Origin: Cohaesibacter sp.
GTDB taxonomy: Bacteria; Pseudomonadota; Alphaproteobacteria; Rhizobiales; Cohaesibacteraceae
Direction: 5' to 3'
DNA: 64,000 nt
NCBI GenBank assembly: GCA_025210795.1
Contig: JAOAQZ010000030.1
Coordinates: 21,134-85,133 of the forward strand
Part shown: piece after piece, positions 45,075 through 53,922 of the stretch
Layout of the letters: every line of letters begins with the position of its first letter
Numbering within the stretch: position 1 is the first letter of the stretch
Notes under the pieces: model-generated
The model's database searches: none
Told to the model about the DNA's origin: nothing
What the model saw: only the letters and a program-made list of their open reading frames with translations
Position numbers and translations under genes: made by a program

Positions 45075-46655
45075 ATGGTTCGCAAGGTTGGGAATGGGAA
45101 GAAAAAAAGCAAGCTGCCAGCAGTGATTTCAGCTTTGGTTGCTGTTGCTATGATTTGCGGTATCGGGTTGTTCCAACCCGCTCCTGTTCTGGCTCAGACA
45201 TCAACCTATCCGGGATCGCCGAGCTATCCATCGGACAATAGAGGGACCAAACGGCGCAATAACTGGGGTGGTGCTGCCGCTGGTGCAGCGATTGGCCTTG
45301 GTATTGGCATCATTCTGGAAAGCTCGCGGGCCCGCGCTAGAGAAAAAGCCATTAAGGAGCAACGCCAGCCTAAACGGGTAACTGCACCCCAGAGAAGTCA
45401 AAAGCCTAAAAAGCCGAAAAAACAAACCCGCCGCACGAAAAAACCTCGCAAGAGCACCAAGGCAAAAGTTGTGCGTGTTGTACTGCCGCAGACTATGCGG
45501 ATTGCCCGGCCTAAACCAAGCGGCAACCGTATTGGAACAAAGCCGCTTTTGAGCTCCAAATCTTTTGTGGTTGCCCTGCGTCCGGGACTGCCTGTCTCCG
45601 AGATTGAGGCCTTTCTCAAAGATTATGACTTGACCAGGCTGTCTCAAAGCCGAATTGGCCTTCTTGATCAGGTTTATCTCAAACTGGCCTATCCACAATC
45701 TATGGGACCGCAGGAAGCGTTGCAAATGGCGATGGATAAGCGCATTTATCGTGCGCAGCCTGCCTTTCTCTACTATCCCGCCCAAGAGAGTGGTTCTGGC
45801 GGAGGAGATTATGGGCTGCAATATGCCTTTCGCAAGCTCAATATGCCGCCGGCCTCTGGCGATTGGACAGGGAAAGGTATTTCCATTGCTGTGATTGATA
45901 GCGGCATTGCGGCAGGCCATCCGGCTGTTCAAGCAGCACAGGTGGAAGAATTTTCTGCCTTTGAAGAGGGGCAAGACGGGCTCGATACGGATCATGGCAC
46001 GGCGCTTGCCTCGATCATTGCCGCGCAACAAGGCATGAAAGGCATCGCTCACGGCGTGAATTTGATGTCCGCGCAAGTATTCCGCCGCAGTGACGAAGGC
46101 TTTGTCACTGCAGACAGCTATGATATTGCGCGCGGAATTGACTGGGCTGTTACCAATGGGGCGCAGATCCTTAATCTCTCTTTTGCGGGGGCGCGGGATG
46201 AGCTTTTGGAGAGCGTGCTTGCCAAGGCTGCAGAGCGCGGAATTGTTGCCATTGCAGCTGCGGGCAACGAAGGGGAGGGGGCACCTGCTGCCTATCCTGC
46301 TGCCTATGATAGTGTGATTGCGGTTACTGCCATTGATGCCAGTGATGCGCTTTATAATTCTGCCAATCGGGGGGAACATGTTGAAATTGCAGCCCCCGGT
46401 GTGGATGTGCTTGTGGCCTCCGGCGAGGATGGATTTACGCTAGAGACAGGAACATCCATGGCTGCGGCCTATATTTCAGGGGCCGTTGCCTTGATGTTGG
46501 AGCGTCAACCTGACCTGACGACTGCTCAAATCAAGGAGCGGGTCTCTTCTTCCGTTCGGGATTTGGGTGAGGCTGGGCGCGATCCCTATTTTGGGCATGG
46601 AGTACTCGACATGCAAAAAGCCCTTGCAGCTACACCAAGTGATTTATCCCAATAA
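45075..46655 (+). CDS. S8 family serine peptidase with polybasic N-terminal region
   Basis: 526 residues: a signal or anchor segment (about 15-40), a glycine-rich hydrophobic stretch (about 65-82), a strongly basic region (about 85-150, PKKPKKQTRRTKKPRKSTK), a propeptide-like domain (about 160-235), then a subtilisin catalytic domain with Asp275 (IAVIDSGI), His307 (DTDHGTALA) and Ser461 (GTSMAAAY). Start could be the GTG at 45066. It follows the anti-sigma gene by about 115 bases. Cleavage of the anti-sigma factor, or a product of the regulon, are the two obvious ideas; neither is shown by sequence. Confidence 0.92.
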   Translation: MVRKVGNGKKKSKLPAVISALVAVAMICGIGLFQPAPVLAQTSTYPGSPSYPSDNRGTKRRNNWGGAAAGAAIGLGIGIILESSRARAREKAIKEQRQPKRVTAPQRSQKPKKPKKQTRRTKKPRKSTKAKVVRVVLPQTMRIARPKPSGNRIGTKPLLSSKSFVVALRPGLPVSEIEAFLKDYDLTRLSQSRIGLLDQVYLKLAYPQSMGPQEALQMAMDKRIYRAQPAFLYYPAQESGSGGGDYGLQYAFRKLNMPPASGDWTGKGISIAVIDSGIAAGHPAVQAAQVEEFSAFEEGQDGLDTDHGTALASIIAAQQGMKGIAHGVNLMSAQVFRRSDEGFVTADSYDIARGIDWAVTNGAQILNLSFAGARDELLESVLAKAAERGIVAIAAAGNEGEGAPAAYPAAYDSVIAVTAIDASDALYNSANRGEHVEIAAPGVDVLVASGEDGFTLETGTSMAAAYISGAVALMLERQPDLTTAQIKERVSSSVRDLGEAGRDPYFGHGVLDMQKALAATPSDLSQ

Positions 46656-46803
46656 GCCTGTGGGAGGTTAGACGCAAACTCGGCCAAGGTCTGGACTTGT
46701 TGATAATTGCTGATCTGCAAAAGACTGCTGACACTATGCTGTCAGCAGCAGGTCAGTATTGTTGTTTCTGAAAGGCAATTGAGCCAATTCGAGAGGAAAG
46801 ACA

Positions 46804-47193
46804 ATGTCCAATATACCTAAAAATGCTGTTACCTGGTTTTCAATCCCTGCAAGTGATTATGAGAAAAGCATCGTGTTCTATGAAGCGCTTCTGGAGACGC
46901 AATTGCGGCGCGAAGTGATGGGAGAAGGAGATATGGCAATGTCCTTTGCCGTCTTCCCAAATGAAGGGCCTGAGCATGTCACTGGTGCCGTTACAGCTGC
47001 GACCAGTATTCCGCCTGCATCTGGTGGTGTGGTGATCTATCTGGCTTGCTCTGATCTTGATGGTTCGGTTGGTCGTACCGCCAAGCTGGGTGGCAAGGTC
47101 TTGCAAGAGCCAATGCCGCTCCCCGAAGATATGGGACGGATCGCTGTAATCGCTGATCTTGATGGAAATCCAATTGGTTTGCATCAGGCATAA
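46804..47193 (+). CDS. VOC family protein (glyoxalase-like)
   Basis: 129 residues with one VOC unit: NAVTWFSIPASDYEKSIVFY at the start, GGVVIYLACSDLDG and a final IADLDGNPIGLHQA. GAGAGG precedes the ATG. The gene stands 66 bases before a WYL-domain regulator on the same strand. The usual metal ligands are only partly present, so it may bind a small molecule rather than catalyse a reaction. Confidence 0.85.
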   Translation: MSNIPKNAVTWFSIPASDYEKSIVFYEALLETQLRREVMGEGDMAMSFAVFPNEGPEHVTGAVTAATSIPPASGGVVIYLACSDLDGSVGRTAKLGGKVLQEPMPLPEDMGRIAVIADLDGNPIGLHQA

Positions 47194-47259
47194 TTCTTGC
47201 CCAATTGCTTTTAAGCGTAGCAATAGCTTGGAATTTGTGGGCTGAAAAGAGAGCAGGCT

Positions 47260-47967
47260 ATGTGCCGAGCGGATCGACTATTTGAGATTGTTCAACATTT
47301 GCGCGGCGGGCGATTGCTCACCGCGCAAATGTTGGCTGAACGGCTCGAAGTCTCCAAACGGACAATCTATCGTGATCTTGCGGATTTGCAGGCAAGTGGT
47401 GTTCCCATCGAAGGGGAGGCCGGGGTCGGCTATCTTCTGGCAAGCGATTATCATCTGCCGCCTCTCTCATTTAACCAAGATGAATTGGCCGCTTTGGTTT
47501 TGGGGGCTAGGATGACCAAGGCTTGGGCCGGGCAGGAACTGGCGCAAGCTGCCGAAGAAGCCTTGGTCAAGATTGATGCTGTTTTGCCTGAAGAGATGCG
47601 CGCCCGTGTGCATGAAAATGCGATTTTTGCCCCTTCCTTCAATATTCCCGATGATTATAAAAGCCGGCTGGATGAATTGCGCAGGGCGACAGACCGGCGC
47701 TCTTATGTCGAGCTTGACTATGAAAGCCTGAAAGGGGTGTCCAGCCGCAGGCGCGTGCGCCCTTTGGGCCTGTTTTTTTGGGGTAAGGTCTGGACTCTTG
47801 TGGGCTGGTGCGAGTTGCGACAGGATTTTAGGTCGTTTCGCGTCGATCTTATCCGCGCGGTTTTGGTGTTTGATCAGGCCTTTTTACGGGAGGACGGGCG
47901 CGAGCTGCGCGATTTTCTCATCCGCATGAAGGCAGAAGAAGCGGACTGCCCCCAATCTTCGCTCTAG
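47260..47967 (+). CDS. HTH/WYL-domain transcriptional regulator (YafY-like)
   Basis: 235 residues: an N-terminal HTH_11 domain (about 1-55, RLFEIVQHLRGGRLLTAQML, LEVSKRTIYRDLADLQ) and a WYL domain (about 135-215, RSYVELDYESLKG, RRRVRPLGLFFWGKVWTLVG). AGAGAG precedes the ATG. Regulators of this type often sit beside a VOC gene, and the two here are probably one transcript, so the regulator may control its own small unit. Confidence 0.9.
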   Translation: MCRADRLFEIVQHLRGGRLLTAQMLAERLEVSKRTIYRDLADLQASGVPIEGEAGVGYLLASDYHLPPLSFNQDELAALVLGARMTKAWAGQELAQAAEEALVKIDAVLPEEMRARVHENAIFAPSFNIPDDYKSRLDELRRATDRRSYVELDYESLKGVSSRRRVRPLGLFFWGKVWTLVGWCELRQDFRSFRVDLIRAVLVFDQAFLREDGRELRDFLIRMKAEEADCPQSSL

Positions 47968-48049
47968 ATCCAGTCGGCAATCATAGCGCACTCCGCAGCG
48001 GGGTGCTGGGGAGTGGCTTGTTTGCGATCCAGAGATTTCGAGATGGACG

Positions 48050-49264
48050 TTAAAATGTGACGTCTGAAGGCTTCCAGCGATAGATCCAGTCAAACTGATC
48101 GAGCAATTTTGATTTTGGCATCAAGCGCATGGCAATATTGCGGGCAGTCGCCATCGGGCCCTGCATATGATAGAGGTCGCCATTTTTGCGGGCGCGCTCC
48201 ACCACTTTGCAAACCCGGTCTTTGCGGGCATTTTCATAGGCTTTGAGGGCTTTTTCTGTGGGGCCTTGTACTTCATCCAGGGCGCGTGCCAGAATTTGAG
48301 CATCTTCAATGGCCATAACTGCCCCTTGCGCCATGAAGGGGAGCATGGCGTGTGCTGCATCGCCGAGCAAAGCCACTTTGCCCTTTGTCCATGGCTGGGA
48401 GGGATCAACGCCGCATAAGGCCCATTTTAGCCAATTTTCTCGCTCGGCGAGAAGCTCGCGAATTTCCATGGGCCAGCGTGCGAATCTCTGATTCAGCCAT
48501 GCTGCATCGCCCTCGGCATTCCAGCCCTCTTCTTGCCAGTCATCATTGACGATGGCTACGATATTCATCATATGGCCACCCACCAGCGGGTAATGGACCA
48601 GATGGGCTTTTGCGGCGATCCAGAGATTTACATTGTTGCGGGCAATATGGTTCATGACCATTTGCATGGGTAATGTGGTGCGCCACGCAGTTTTGCCGCT
48701 ATAGGCAGCAGGGGCATTGCCCAGATGGTCGGTGCGGATTTTTGACCAGACGCCATCGGCGCCAATAAGGGCAGCTCCCTTGATTTCCACATTGTCGGTT
48801 ATTGTGCCGTCCGGTTCGGTTCGCTGGCAGGTAAGGGAGACGCCATTGTCTGATTGGGAGACGGACTGCACTGCGTGGAAATCTTTGATATCAATAAGAT
48901 CCAGCTGACAGGCCCGGTCATAAAGTGCGCGCTGAATGTCGGCGCGATGCACGACCATATAGGGGGCATTGTATCGCGTGAGAAAAGCGCTTGTTTCAAG
49001 CTCTGACAAAAGCGAGCCAGAGGCCCCTGAGCGGATCTGTATTTTGGGCGGGATGACGGCCTGATCGGTCAGGTGATCCCACACGCCCCAGTCTTGCAAA
49101 ATACCGGTGGCATTGGGCGAGACCTGAATGCCGGCCCCCACTTCGCACAGGGCCTTGCCCCGTTCCAGCAGGGTGACAGGAATATTTTTGAGCGCAAGGG
49201 CAATTGCAGCTGACAGGCCGCCAATGCCGCCGCCAGCGATAATGATGTTTTGATCTTCAGCCAT
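48050..49264 (-). CDS. FAD-dependent monooxygenase, salicylate hydroxylase-like
   Basis: 404 residues of the class A flavin monooxygenase fold: IIIAGGGIGGLSAAIALALK at the N-terminus, GADGVWSKIR as the DG motif and ALLGDAAHAMLPFMAQGAVM as the GD motif. AGGGTGGG stands upstream of the ATG at 49264. UbiH-type ubiquinone hydroxylases and salicylate/6-hydroxynicotinate hydroxylases are both possible; PFMAQGA favours the salicylate-type group. No pathway partners adjoin it. Confidence 0.88.
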   Translation of the reverse strand: MAEDQNIIIAGGGIGGLSAAIALALKNIPVTLLERGKALCEVGAGIQVSPNATGILQDWGVWDHLTDQAVIPPKIQIRSGASGSLLSELETSAFLTRYNAPYMVVHRADIQRALYDRACQLDLIDIKDFHAVQSVSQSDNGVSLTCQRTEPDGTITDNVEIKGAALIGADGVWSKIRTDHLGNAPAAYSGKTAWRTTLPMQMVMNHIARNNVNLWIAAKAHLVHYPLVGGHMMNIVAIVNDDWQEEGWNAEGDAAWLNQRFARWPMEIRELLAERENWLKWALCGVDPSQPWTKGKVALLGDAAHAMLPFMAQGAVMAIEDAQILARALDEVQGPTEKALKAYENARKDRVCKVVERARKNGDLYHMQGPMATARNIAMRLMPKSKLLDQFDWIYRWKPSDVTF

Positions 49265-49486
49265 CACAAGTACCCACCCTTTTCAGCCATATTCAGATCA
49301 TGACGCGTTAGATATTATCCGCAAGCGGTATATATCTTTTACAAATCGCAAGGGAGCTTAGGGGAGTTAACGTAAGGTGGACTTGATGTTTCGCAAACAC
49401 GAGTGGAATTATTAGGTTGCAAACAGCCCGATTGTCGCAGGTGGGACGGGCTGTTGCTGTTTTGGCACATGAGAAAAGTGCTCAGC

Positions 49487-49720
49487 TTACTCGTAGAAGC
49501 AGCCGTCAGGCTTGGTCTGGGTCACTTCAAGCTTGCTGTTATACTTGTAGAGAGTGGAGCAATAGGGGCACAAGACTTCGTTTTCAGCGCCCATATCCAG
49601 AAAAACATGCGGATGGTCCTGAGGGGGCGTTGCACCCATGCATTGGAACTCTTTTACCCCAATCTCGATTGTGGAAACACCTTCATCATTTTTGAAGTGC
49701 GGAATCGCATGTCCGGCCAT
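49487..49720 (-). CDS. Zinc-finger protein related to NDUFS6
   Basis: 77 residues from the ATG at 49720, with the zf-CHCC ligands: Cys in VKEFQCMG, His in DHPHVFLD, and two cysteines in LCPYCSTLY. Related alphaproteobacterial proteins correspond to the mitochondrial complex I accessory subunit NDUFS6. No clear ribosome site is seen; longer upstream reading is not supported by family length. It probably assists NADH dehydrogenase assembly or structure. Confidence 0.85.
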   Translation of the reverse strand: MAGHAIPHFKNDEGVSTIEIGVKEFQCMGATPPQDHPHVFLDMGAENEVLCPYCSTLYKYNSKLEVTQTKPDGCFYE

Positions 49721-49957
49721 CTGATCACACTTTCTGTCGCTTGGCTGTTCTGGTCCTGAGCAAAGTCGTTTGCTCGATTTGTTGCGACAATATCGACAGT
49801 TTTTGGGAAATCCTAGTGTCTTAAGGGCATTTCGTCCATTTAGGTGGTTTTTTCCCCTTGATGCGGTGGTGTGGCACTGTATGGAAAGGGGAGCAGCCAC
49901 GAAGGGAGCAGGTATTTTGAAGGGCTTTTCCTTTTTATCCGGACCTTCTATGCTGGT

Positions 49958-49989
49958 TTGACATTCAACTGACACTTACGTTAGCGTAA
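49958..49989 (+). promoter_or_regulatory. Promoter with overlapping inverted-repeat operator
   Basis: TTGACA at 49958-49963 is a perfect -35 box. TTAGCG at 49981-49986, after a 17-base spacer, may be the -10 box and lies inside the perfect inverted repeat TTACG-TTAG-CGTAA (49976-49989). The start codon follows at 49994 with no ribosome site. The arrangement suggests a repressor of the TetR or MerR kind and a leaderless message. Confidence 0.5.
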
Positions 49990-49993
49990 ATAC

Positions 49994-50755
49994 ATGACTT
50001 ATTTTGACTCTGATGGCCACCAGATTGCCTATCTGGATGAGGGGCAAGGCGAGCCCATTTTGCTGATTCACGGTTTTGCCTCTAGCAAGATGGTGAATTG
50101 GGTGCAGCCGGGTTGGGTAAAGTTCCTGACCGAGGCGGGCTATCGCGTGATTGCGCTGGACAATCGTGGCCATGGCCAAAGTGCCAAGCTGTATGATCCC
50201 GATCTCTATTCTTCCCCCATTATGGCAGAAGATGCGCGCCGTTTGCTCGATCATCTTGGTATCGAGCAGGCCTATGTGATGGGATATTCCATGGGGGCGC
50301 GAATTTCCGCCTTCCTTAGCCTGAACCATCCTGAGCGGGTCAAGAGAGTGGTCTTTGGTGGTCTTGGTGGCGGTATGATCCATGGCACGGGAGATCCCCA
50401 GCCGATCATCACGGCACTGGAAGCGGATGACCCGAGCGAGATCAAACATGTAACGGGAAAAGCCTTTCGCCAGTTTGCCGACCAGACGGGCAGTGATCGC
50501 CTCGCCTTGGCGGCTTGCATGAAATCGGCTCGCCAGAAAATCACGGTTGAAGAATTGTCCGGCCTGTCAGTGCCAGCTTTGGTGGCTGTTGGGACACGCG
50601 ATGTGATTTCGGGTAAAGCGCAGGAGCTTGCCGATATTCTGCCTCACGGGGAGGCTGTCGATATTCCTGATCGAGATCATATGCTGGCTGTGGGTGACAA
50701 AGTCTATAAAGAGGCTGCGCTTGAATTCTTCAAGCGTGACCAAGTGGCAGATTAG
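49994..50755 (+). CDS. Alpha/beta hydrolase
   Basis: 253 residues: oxyanion region LLIHGFASSKMVNW, ALDNRGHGQS, nucleophile serine in MGYSMGARIS, and the catalytic histidine in PDRDHMLAVGD. No Shine-Dalgarno sequence precedes the ATG, and the promoter elements place transcription start close to it. It is followed after 21 bases by a second hydrolase of the same strand. Substrate unknown; esters and lactones are common in the family. Confidence 0.88.
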   Translation: MTYFDSDGHQIAYLDEGQGEPILLIHGFASSKMVNWVQPGWVKFLTEAGYRVIALDNRGHGQSAKLYDPDLYSSPIMAEDARRLLDHLGIEQAYVMGYSMGARISAFLSLNHPERVKRVVFGGLGGGMIHGTGDPQPIITALEADDPSEIKHVTGKAFRQFADQTGSDRLALAACMKSARQKITVEELSGLSVPALVAVGTRDVISGKAQELADILPHGEAVDIPDRDHMLAVGDKVYKEAALEFFKRDQVAD

Positions 50756-50776
50756 ATGAAGGGCTGAGAAGGGTCT

Positions 50777-51646
50777 GTGGCAGAGCAAATTTCTTTTGTA
50801 GGGGCCGAAGGCAATCGCCTTGTCGGTGATGTGCGCGGAACGGGGGCGCAGAGCGTCATTTTCCTCCATGGTGGCGGTCAGACCCGTTATTCGTGGAAGG
50901 GATCTGCGCAACAACTGGCAGAGCGCGGCATGACGGCCATTACAATTGATTTGCGCGGCCATGGGGATAGTGATTGGTTGGCAAGCGGCAAATATCAGTT
51001 TCCTGATTATGCCGCTGACGCGAAGGCTGTGTTTGAGCAAATAGAGCAGCGTTTTGGCAGTAAGCCCATTGCCGTTGGGGCATCCCTTGGGGGAATTTCT
51101 TCTTTGTTGGCGCAAGGCGAGTCAGAGCAGCCTTTGCTCGCCGGTCTTGTGCTTGTGGATGTGACCCCGCGTATGGATGCAGGTGGTGTGGAGAAAATCC
51201 TCTCCTTTATGGGTGACAAGCTCTATGACGGATTTGCCAGTATTGATGAAGCGGCCGAGGCCGTTGCGGCTTATATGCCATACCGCAAAAAGCCCAAATC
51301 CCTTGATGGGCTTCGCAAAAATTTGCGAGAGGGCAAGGATGGCCGCTTTCGCTGGCATTGGGATCCGCGCTTTCTGGAAGGACGTGTCGCAGCCAGTCGC
51401 AATCATGATGACACAGAAAATCGCCTTGTTGCCGCAGCCACAAGGCTTGAAATCCCGGTTCAGCTGGTGCGTGGCGGCAAGTCCGATTTGGTGACCCAGG
51501 CCCATGCCGAGGAGTTTCTCTCTATGGTGCCCCATGCGCTTTATTATGATGTGAGCGAAGCCGGGCATATGGTTGCGGGAGATAAGAATGATATTTTCTC
51601 TGCTGCCGTTGTGTCATTTCTGGACCATATCGAGGCGGCTGCTTAA
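50777..51646 (+). CDS. Alpha/beta hydrolase (second of pair)
   Basis: 289 residues, starting at a GTG with GAAGGG before it. Motifs: VIFLHGGGQTRYSW, IDLRGHGDSDW, nucleophile in VGASLGGISS and histidine in SEAGHMVAGDK. It differs clearly from the first hydrolase and is closer to epoxide hydrolase/dienelactone-type members, but the exact class is not resolved. The stop codon lies inside a perfect hairpin. Confidence 0.88.
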   Translation: MAEQISFVGAEGNRLVGDVRGTGAQSVIFLHGGGQTRYSWKGSAQQLAERGMTAITIDLRGHGDSDWLASGKYQFPDYAADAKAVFEQIEQRFGSKPIAVGASLGGISSLLAQGESEQPLLAGLVLVDVTPRMDAGGVEKILSFMGDKLYDGFASIDEAAEAVAAYMPYRKKPKSLDGLRKNLREGKDGRFRWHWDPRFLEGRVAASRNHDDTENRLVAAATRLEIPVQLVRGGKSDLVTQAHAEEFLSMVPHALYYDVSEAGHMVAGDKNDIFSAAVVSFLDHIEAAA

Positions 51647-51659
51647 ACCGCCTCGATAT
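51627..51659. repeat. 12-bp inverted repeat spanning the hydrolase stop codon
   Basis: ATATCGAGGCGG and CCGCCTCGATAT pair fully over the nine-base loop CTGCTTAAA, which contains the stop codon. No T-run follows. It separates this gene from the converging enoyl-CoA hydratase gene and may serve both 3' ends. Confidence 0.55.
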
Positions 51660-51694
51660 CCTGACCCTGGATTTGTGCTTTCCTTTGCCTTGCC

Positions 51695-52510
51695 CTACTT
51701 GCCAACAAAGTGTGGTGCGCGTTTTTCCATAAAGGCCTTGCGCCCTTCGGCATAGTCTTGGCTGTCAAAGCATAGCGATGCCATGGCGCGCAGCTTTTGC
51801 ATGTCCACGCAATCTCGCTGCCCGATGGCGCGATTAATGCCAGCCTTGTGATATTGGGCACTTAAAGGGGCAAGGCGAGAGACGGTCTGGCAGTAGCGCT
51901 CTGTTTTTTCGGCAAATTCGTCATTGTCAAAACACTCATTGAGGAAGCCGATCCGCAAGGCATCCTGAGCTGTGTAAAGCTTTGCGGTGAGATAAATCTC
52001 CTTGGCGTTGGCCGGACCAACCAGATGGACGATATCTTCAATGGCATCGGTTGGATAACCCACGCCCAGCTTGCCTGCGGGAATGCCAAATTTGCCGGTG
52101 TCGTTGGAGAGGCGCAGATCACAGGCAGCTGCCAGCCCGAAGCCGCCACCCATGCAAAAACCCTGTATGAGGGCAATGGTCGGCTTTTTGGCATTGCGAA
52201 TGGCGCGGTAGGCTTCGGCATTCATATCGTCATAAAAGGTGGCGCTTTTGGTGTCGCCCCGTACTTCGTCAAATTCGGAAATATCAGCGCCCGAGACAAA
52301 AGCTGTGTTGCCCGCACCGGTGATCACGATAACATGAATTGTATCATCTTTATCAAGCTGCTCTATTGCATCTGGAATTGCTTGCCACATATCCAAGGAC
52401 ATGGCATTGCGTTTTTCTTCGTTATTGATGATCAACCGGCCTAGGGGCGCCTGACGCTCCACAAGGATTTTGGCATTGCAAAAAGGCTGGACACTTTGGG
52501 TGTTGGTCAT
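51695..52510 (-). CDS. Enoyl-CoA hydratase/isomerase family protein
   Basis: 271 residues of the crotonase fold. The oxyanion-hole segments are SGADISEFDE and GFCMGGGFGLAAACDLRL; an acidic residue expected near the second active-site position is replaced in GIPAGKLGVGYPTDAIED, so a standard hydratase reaction is not certain. It may act in fatty acid or branched-chain acyl-CoA breakdown. No acyl-CoA partner genes lie beside it. Confidence 0.88.
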   Translation of the reverse strand: MTNTQSVQPFCNAKILVERQAPLGRLIINNEEKRNAMSLDMWQAIPDAIEQLDKDDTIHVIVITGAGNTAFVSGADISEFDEVRGDTKSATFYDDMNAEAYRAIRNAKKPTIALIQGFCMGGGFGLAAACDLRLSNDTGKFGIPAGKLGVGYPTDAIEDIVHLVGPANAKEIYLTAKLYTAQDALRIGFLNECFDNDEFAEKTERYCQTVSRLAPLSAQYHKAGINRAIGQRDCVDMQKLRAMASLCFDSQDYAEGRKAFMEKRAPHFVGK

Positions 52511-52643
52511 GGATGTGGTATCTTTATTTAACGGGTGAGCGCGGTTGAAGCGTTTGGGCTTTGACTTTTACGCAATTGTTACGCACAAAATCCGGCAAGG
52601 AAAGGCCGGAGATAGGCGTAGTGTTGACAAAATGAGGCGAGCA

Positions 52644-53471
52644 ATGAGTGAAAACCTTATGCATAAAAGCATGGACAGCGAGCTTAAGGTGGTGGATCCG
52701 GTTTGGCATCGCGTCAGGCAGGAAGCAGATGATGTTGTGCGGGCCGAACCTGCACTGAGCAGCTTTATCTTCTCCACTATATTGAGCCATCGGCGGCTTG
52801 AAAATGCGGTGATCCATCGCATTGTTGACCGTCTTCACAATCATGCCCTTGATTCTGAGGTGATCCGGCAAGCCTATCGCGAAGCGCTGGAAAGTGATCC
52901 CTTCATTTCAGAAGCCTTGCGGGCCGATATCATTGCTGTGGCGGATCGCGACCCGGCTTGTGATCGTTTTCTTGACCCGATCCTTTATTTCAAGGGCTTT
53001 CAGGCGATACAGACCCACCGTCTGGCGCATTGGCTTTGGAATAATGGGCGGCAGGATTTTGCGCTATATTTGCAAAGCGTTATTTCTGAGGTTTTTCAGG
53101 TGGATATTCATCCACAGGTGCGAGCCGGGAAGGGGATCTTTCTTGATCACGCAACGGGTGTTGTGATCGGTGGCACTGCTGTTCTGGAAGACGATGTTTC
53201 GATTTTGCAAGGAGTGACCTTGGGCGGTACGGGCAAAACATCTGGAGATCGGCACCCCAAGATTCGCCGCGGCGTTCTTATCGGGGCCGGGGCAAAGGTG
53301 CTTGGCAATATCGAAATTGGCCATTGCTCTCGTATTGCATCTGGCTCTGTTGTGCTTAAAGATGTTCCTCCCAATACAACGATGGCTGGTGTGCCTGCAA
53401 AAATTGTTGGTCAGGCCGGTTGTGCAGAACCTGCCAGAACCATGGACCAAATGATTGGTGAAGGAATTTAA
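52644..53471 (+). CDS. cysE: Serine O-acetyltransferase
   Basis: Makes O-acetylserine from serine and acetyl-CoA, first step of cysteine synthesis. 275 residues with the N-terminal helical domain and the left-handed beta helix: IHPQVRAGKGIFLDHATGVV, GVTLGGTGKTSGDRHPKI, VLIGAGAKVLGNIEIG. The catalytic His/Asp lie in LDHATG. GAGGCGAG precedes the ATG at 52644; another ATG at 52632 is possible. DUF3126 follows, as in other Rhizobiales. Confidence 0.95.
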   Translation: MSENLMHKSMDSELKVVDPVWHRVRQEADDVVRAEPALSSFIFSTILSHRRLENAVIHRIVDRLHNHALDSEVIRQAYREALESDPFISEALRADIIAVADRDPACDRFLDPILYFKGFQAIQTHRLAHWLWNNGRQDFALYLQSVISEVFQVDIHPQVRAGKGIFLDHATGVVIGGTAVLEDDVSILQGVTLGGTGKTSGDRHPKIRRGVLIGAGAKVLGNIEIGHCSRIASGSVVLKDVPPNTTMAGVPAKIVGQAGCAEPARTMDQMIGEGI

Positions 53472-53624
53472 GGGAAAAGACAGGGTGGAGGCTTTTCCTG
53501 TTTTGCTGGCAGGAAATAGTGGGTGGTTGAAAAAGGTTCTTTACAGGCCATGGCCGCTATGCCAATCACCCTTTAGCACTGGCCCGATCTTATCGGGCCA
53601 CTATTTTGATTGCAGGAGGCAAAT

Positions 53625-53840
53625 TTGGATAAGAACGAACTGGCAAAATTGCAGAACTTTATGCGCAAAGCGCTACAGTCCCCTAATCTGGAAGTTCGTG
53701 CACGCCCCCGCAAAAATGACAGTGCAGAAGTTTATGTGGCGGATGAGTTTGTAGGGGTATTGTTCAAGGACGACGAAGATGATGATCTGTCCTATAACTT
53801 TTCCATGGCCATTCTGGATTATGATTTGGAAGAGGCCTGA
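53625..53840 (+). CDS. DUF3126 family protein with TTG start
   Basis: 71 residues from a TTG at 53625, which is preceded at good spacing by AGGAGG; no ATG is available at the right place. The sequence has the family core RPRKNDSAEVYVADEFVGVL followed by FKDDEDDDLSYNFSMAILDY. Function unknown. The gene follows cysE by about 150 bases and has its own terminator. Confidence 0.85.
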   Translation: MDKNELAKLQNFMRKALQSPNLEVRARPRKNDSAEVYVADEFVGVLFKDDEDDDLSYNFSMAILDYDLEEA

Positions 53841-53870
53841 GCCTGCGTCATCGCAATCCTTGGTTGCTCT

Positions 53871-53908
53871 AACCCCGCATCATTCGGTTGGTGCGGGGTT
53901 TTCTTTTG
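53871..53908 (+). terminator. Terminator of DUF3126
   Basis: AACCCCGCA pairs with TGCGGGGTT over a 12-base loop, followed by TTCTTTTG, 30 bases after the stop codon. Confidence 0.8.
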
Positions 53909-53922
53909 TGGTTGCTGCAAGA

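Noticed and set aside
45201..46379. A 392-residue minus-strand frame opposite the subtilisin gene
   Set aside because: Overlaps a protein with an intact catalytic triad; composition is rich in Arg, His and Gly as expected of a shadow frame.
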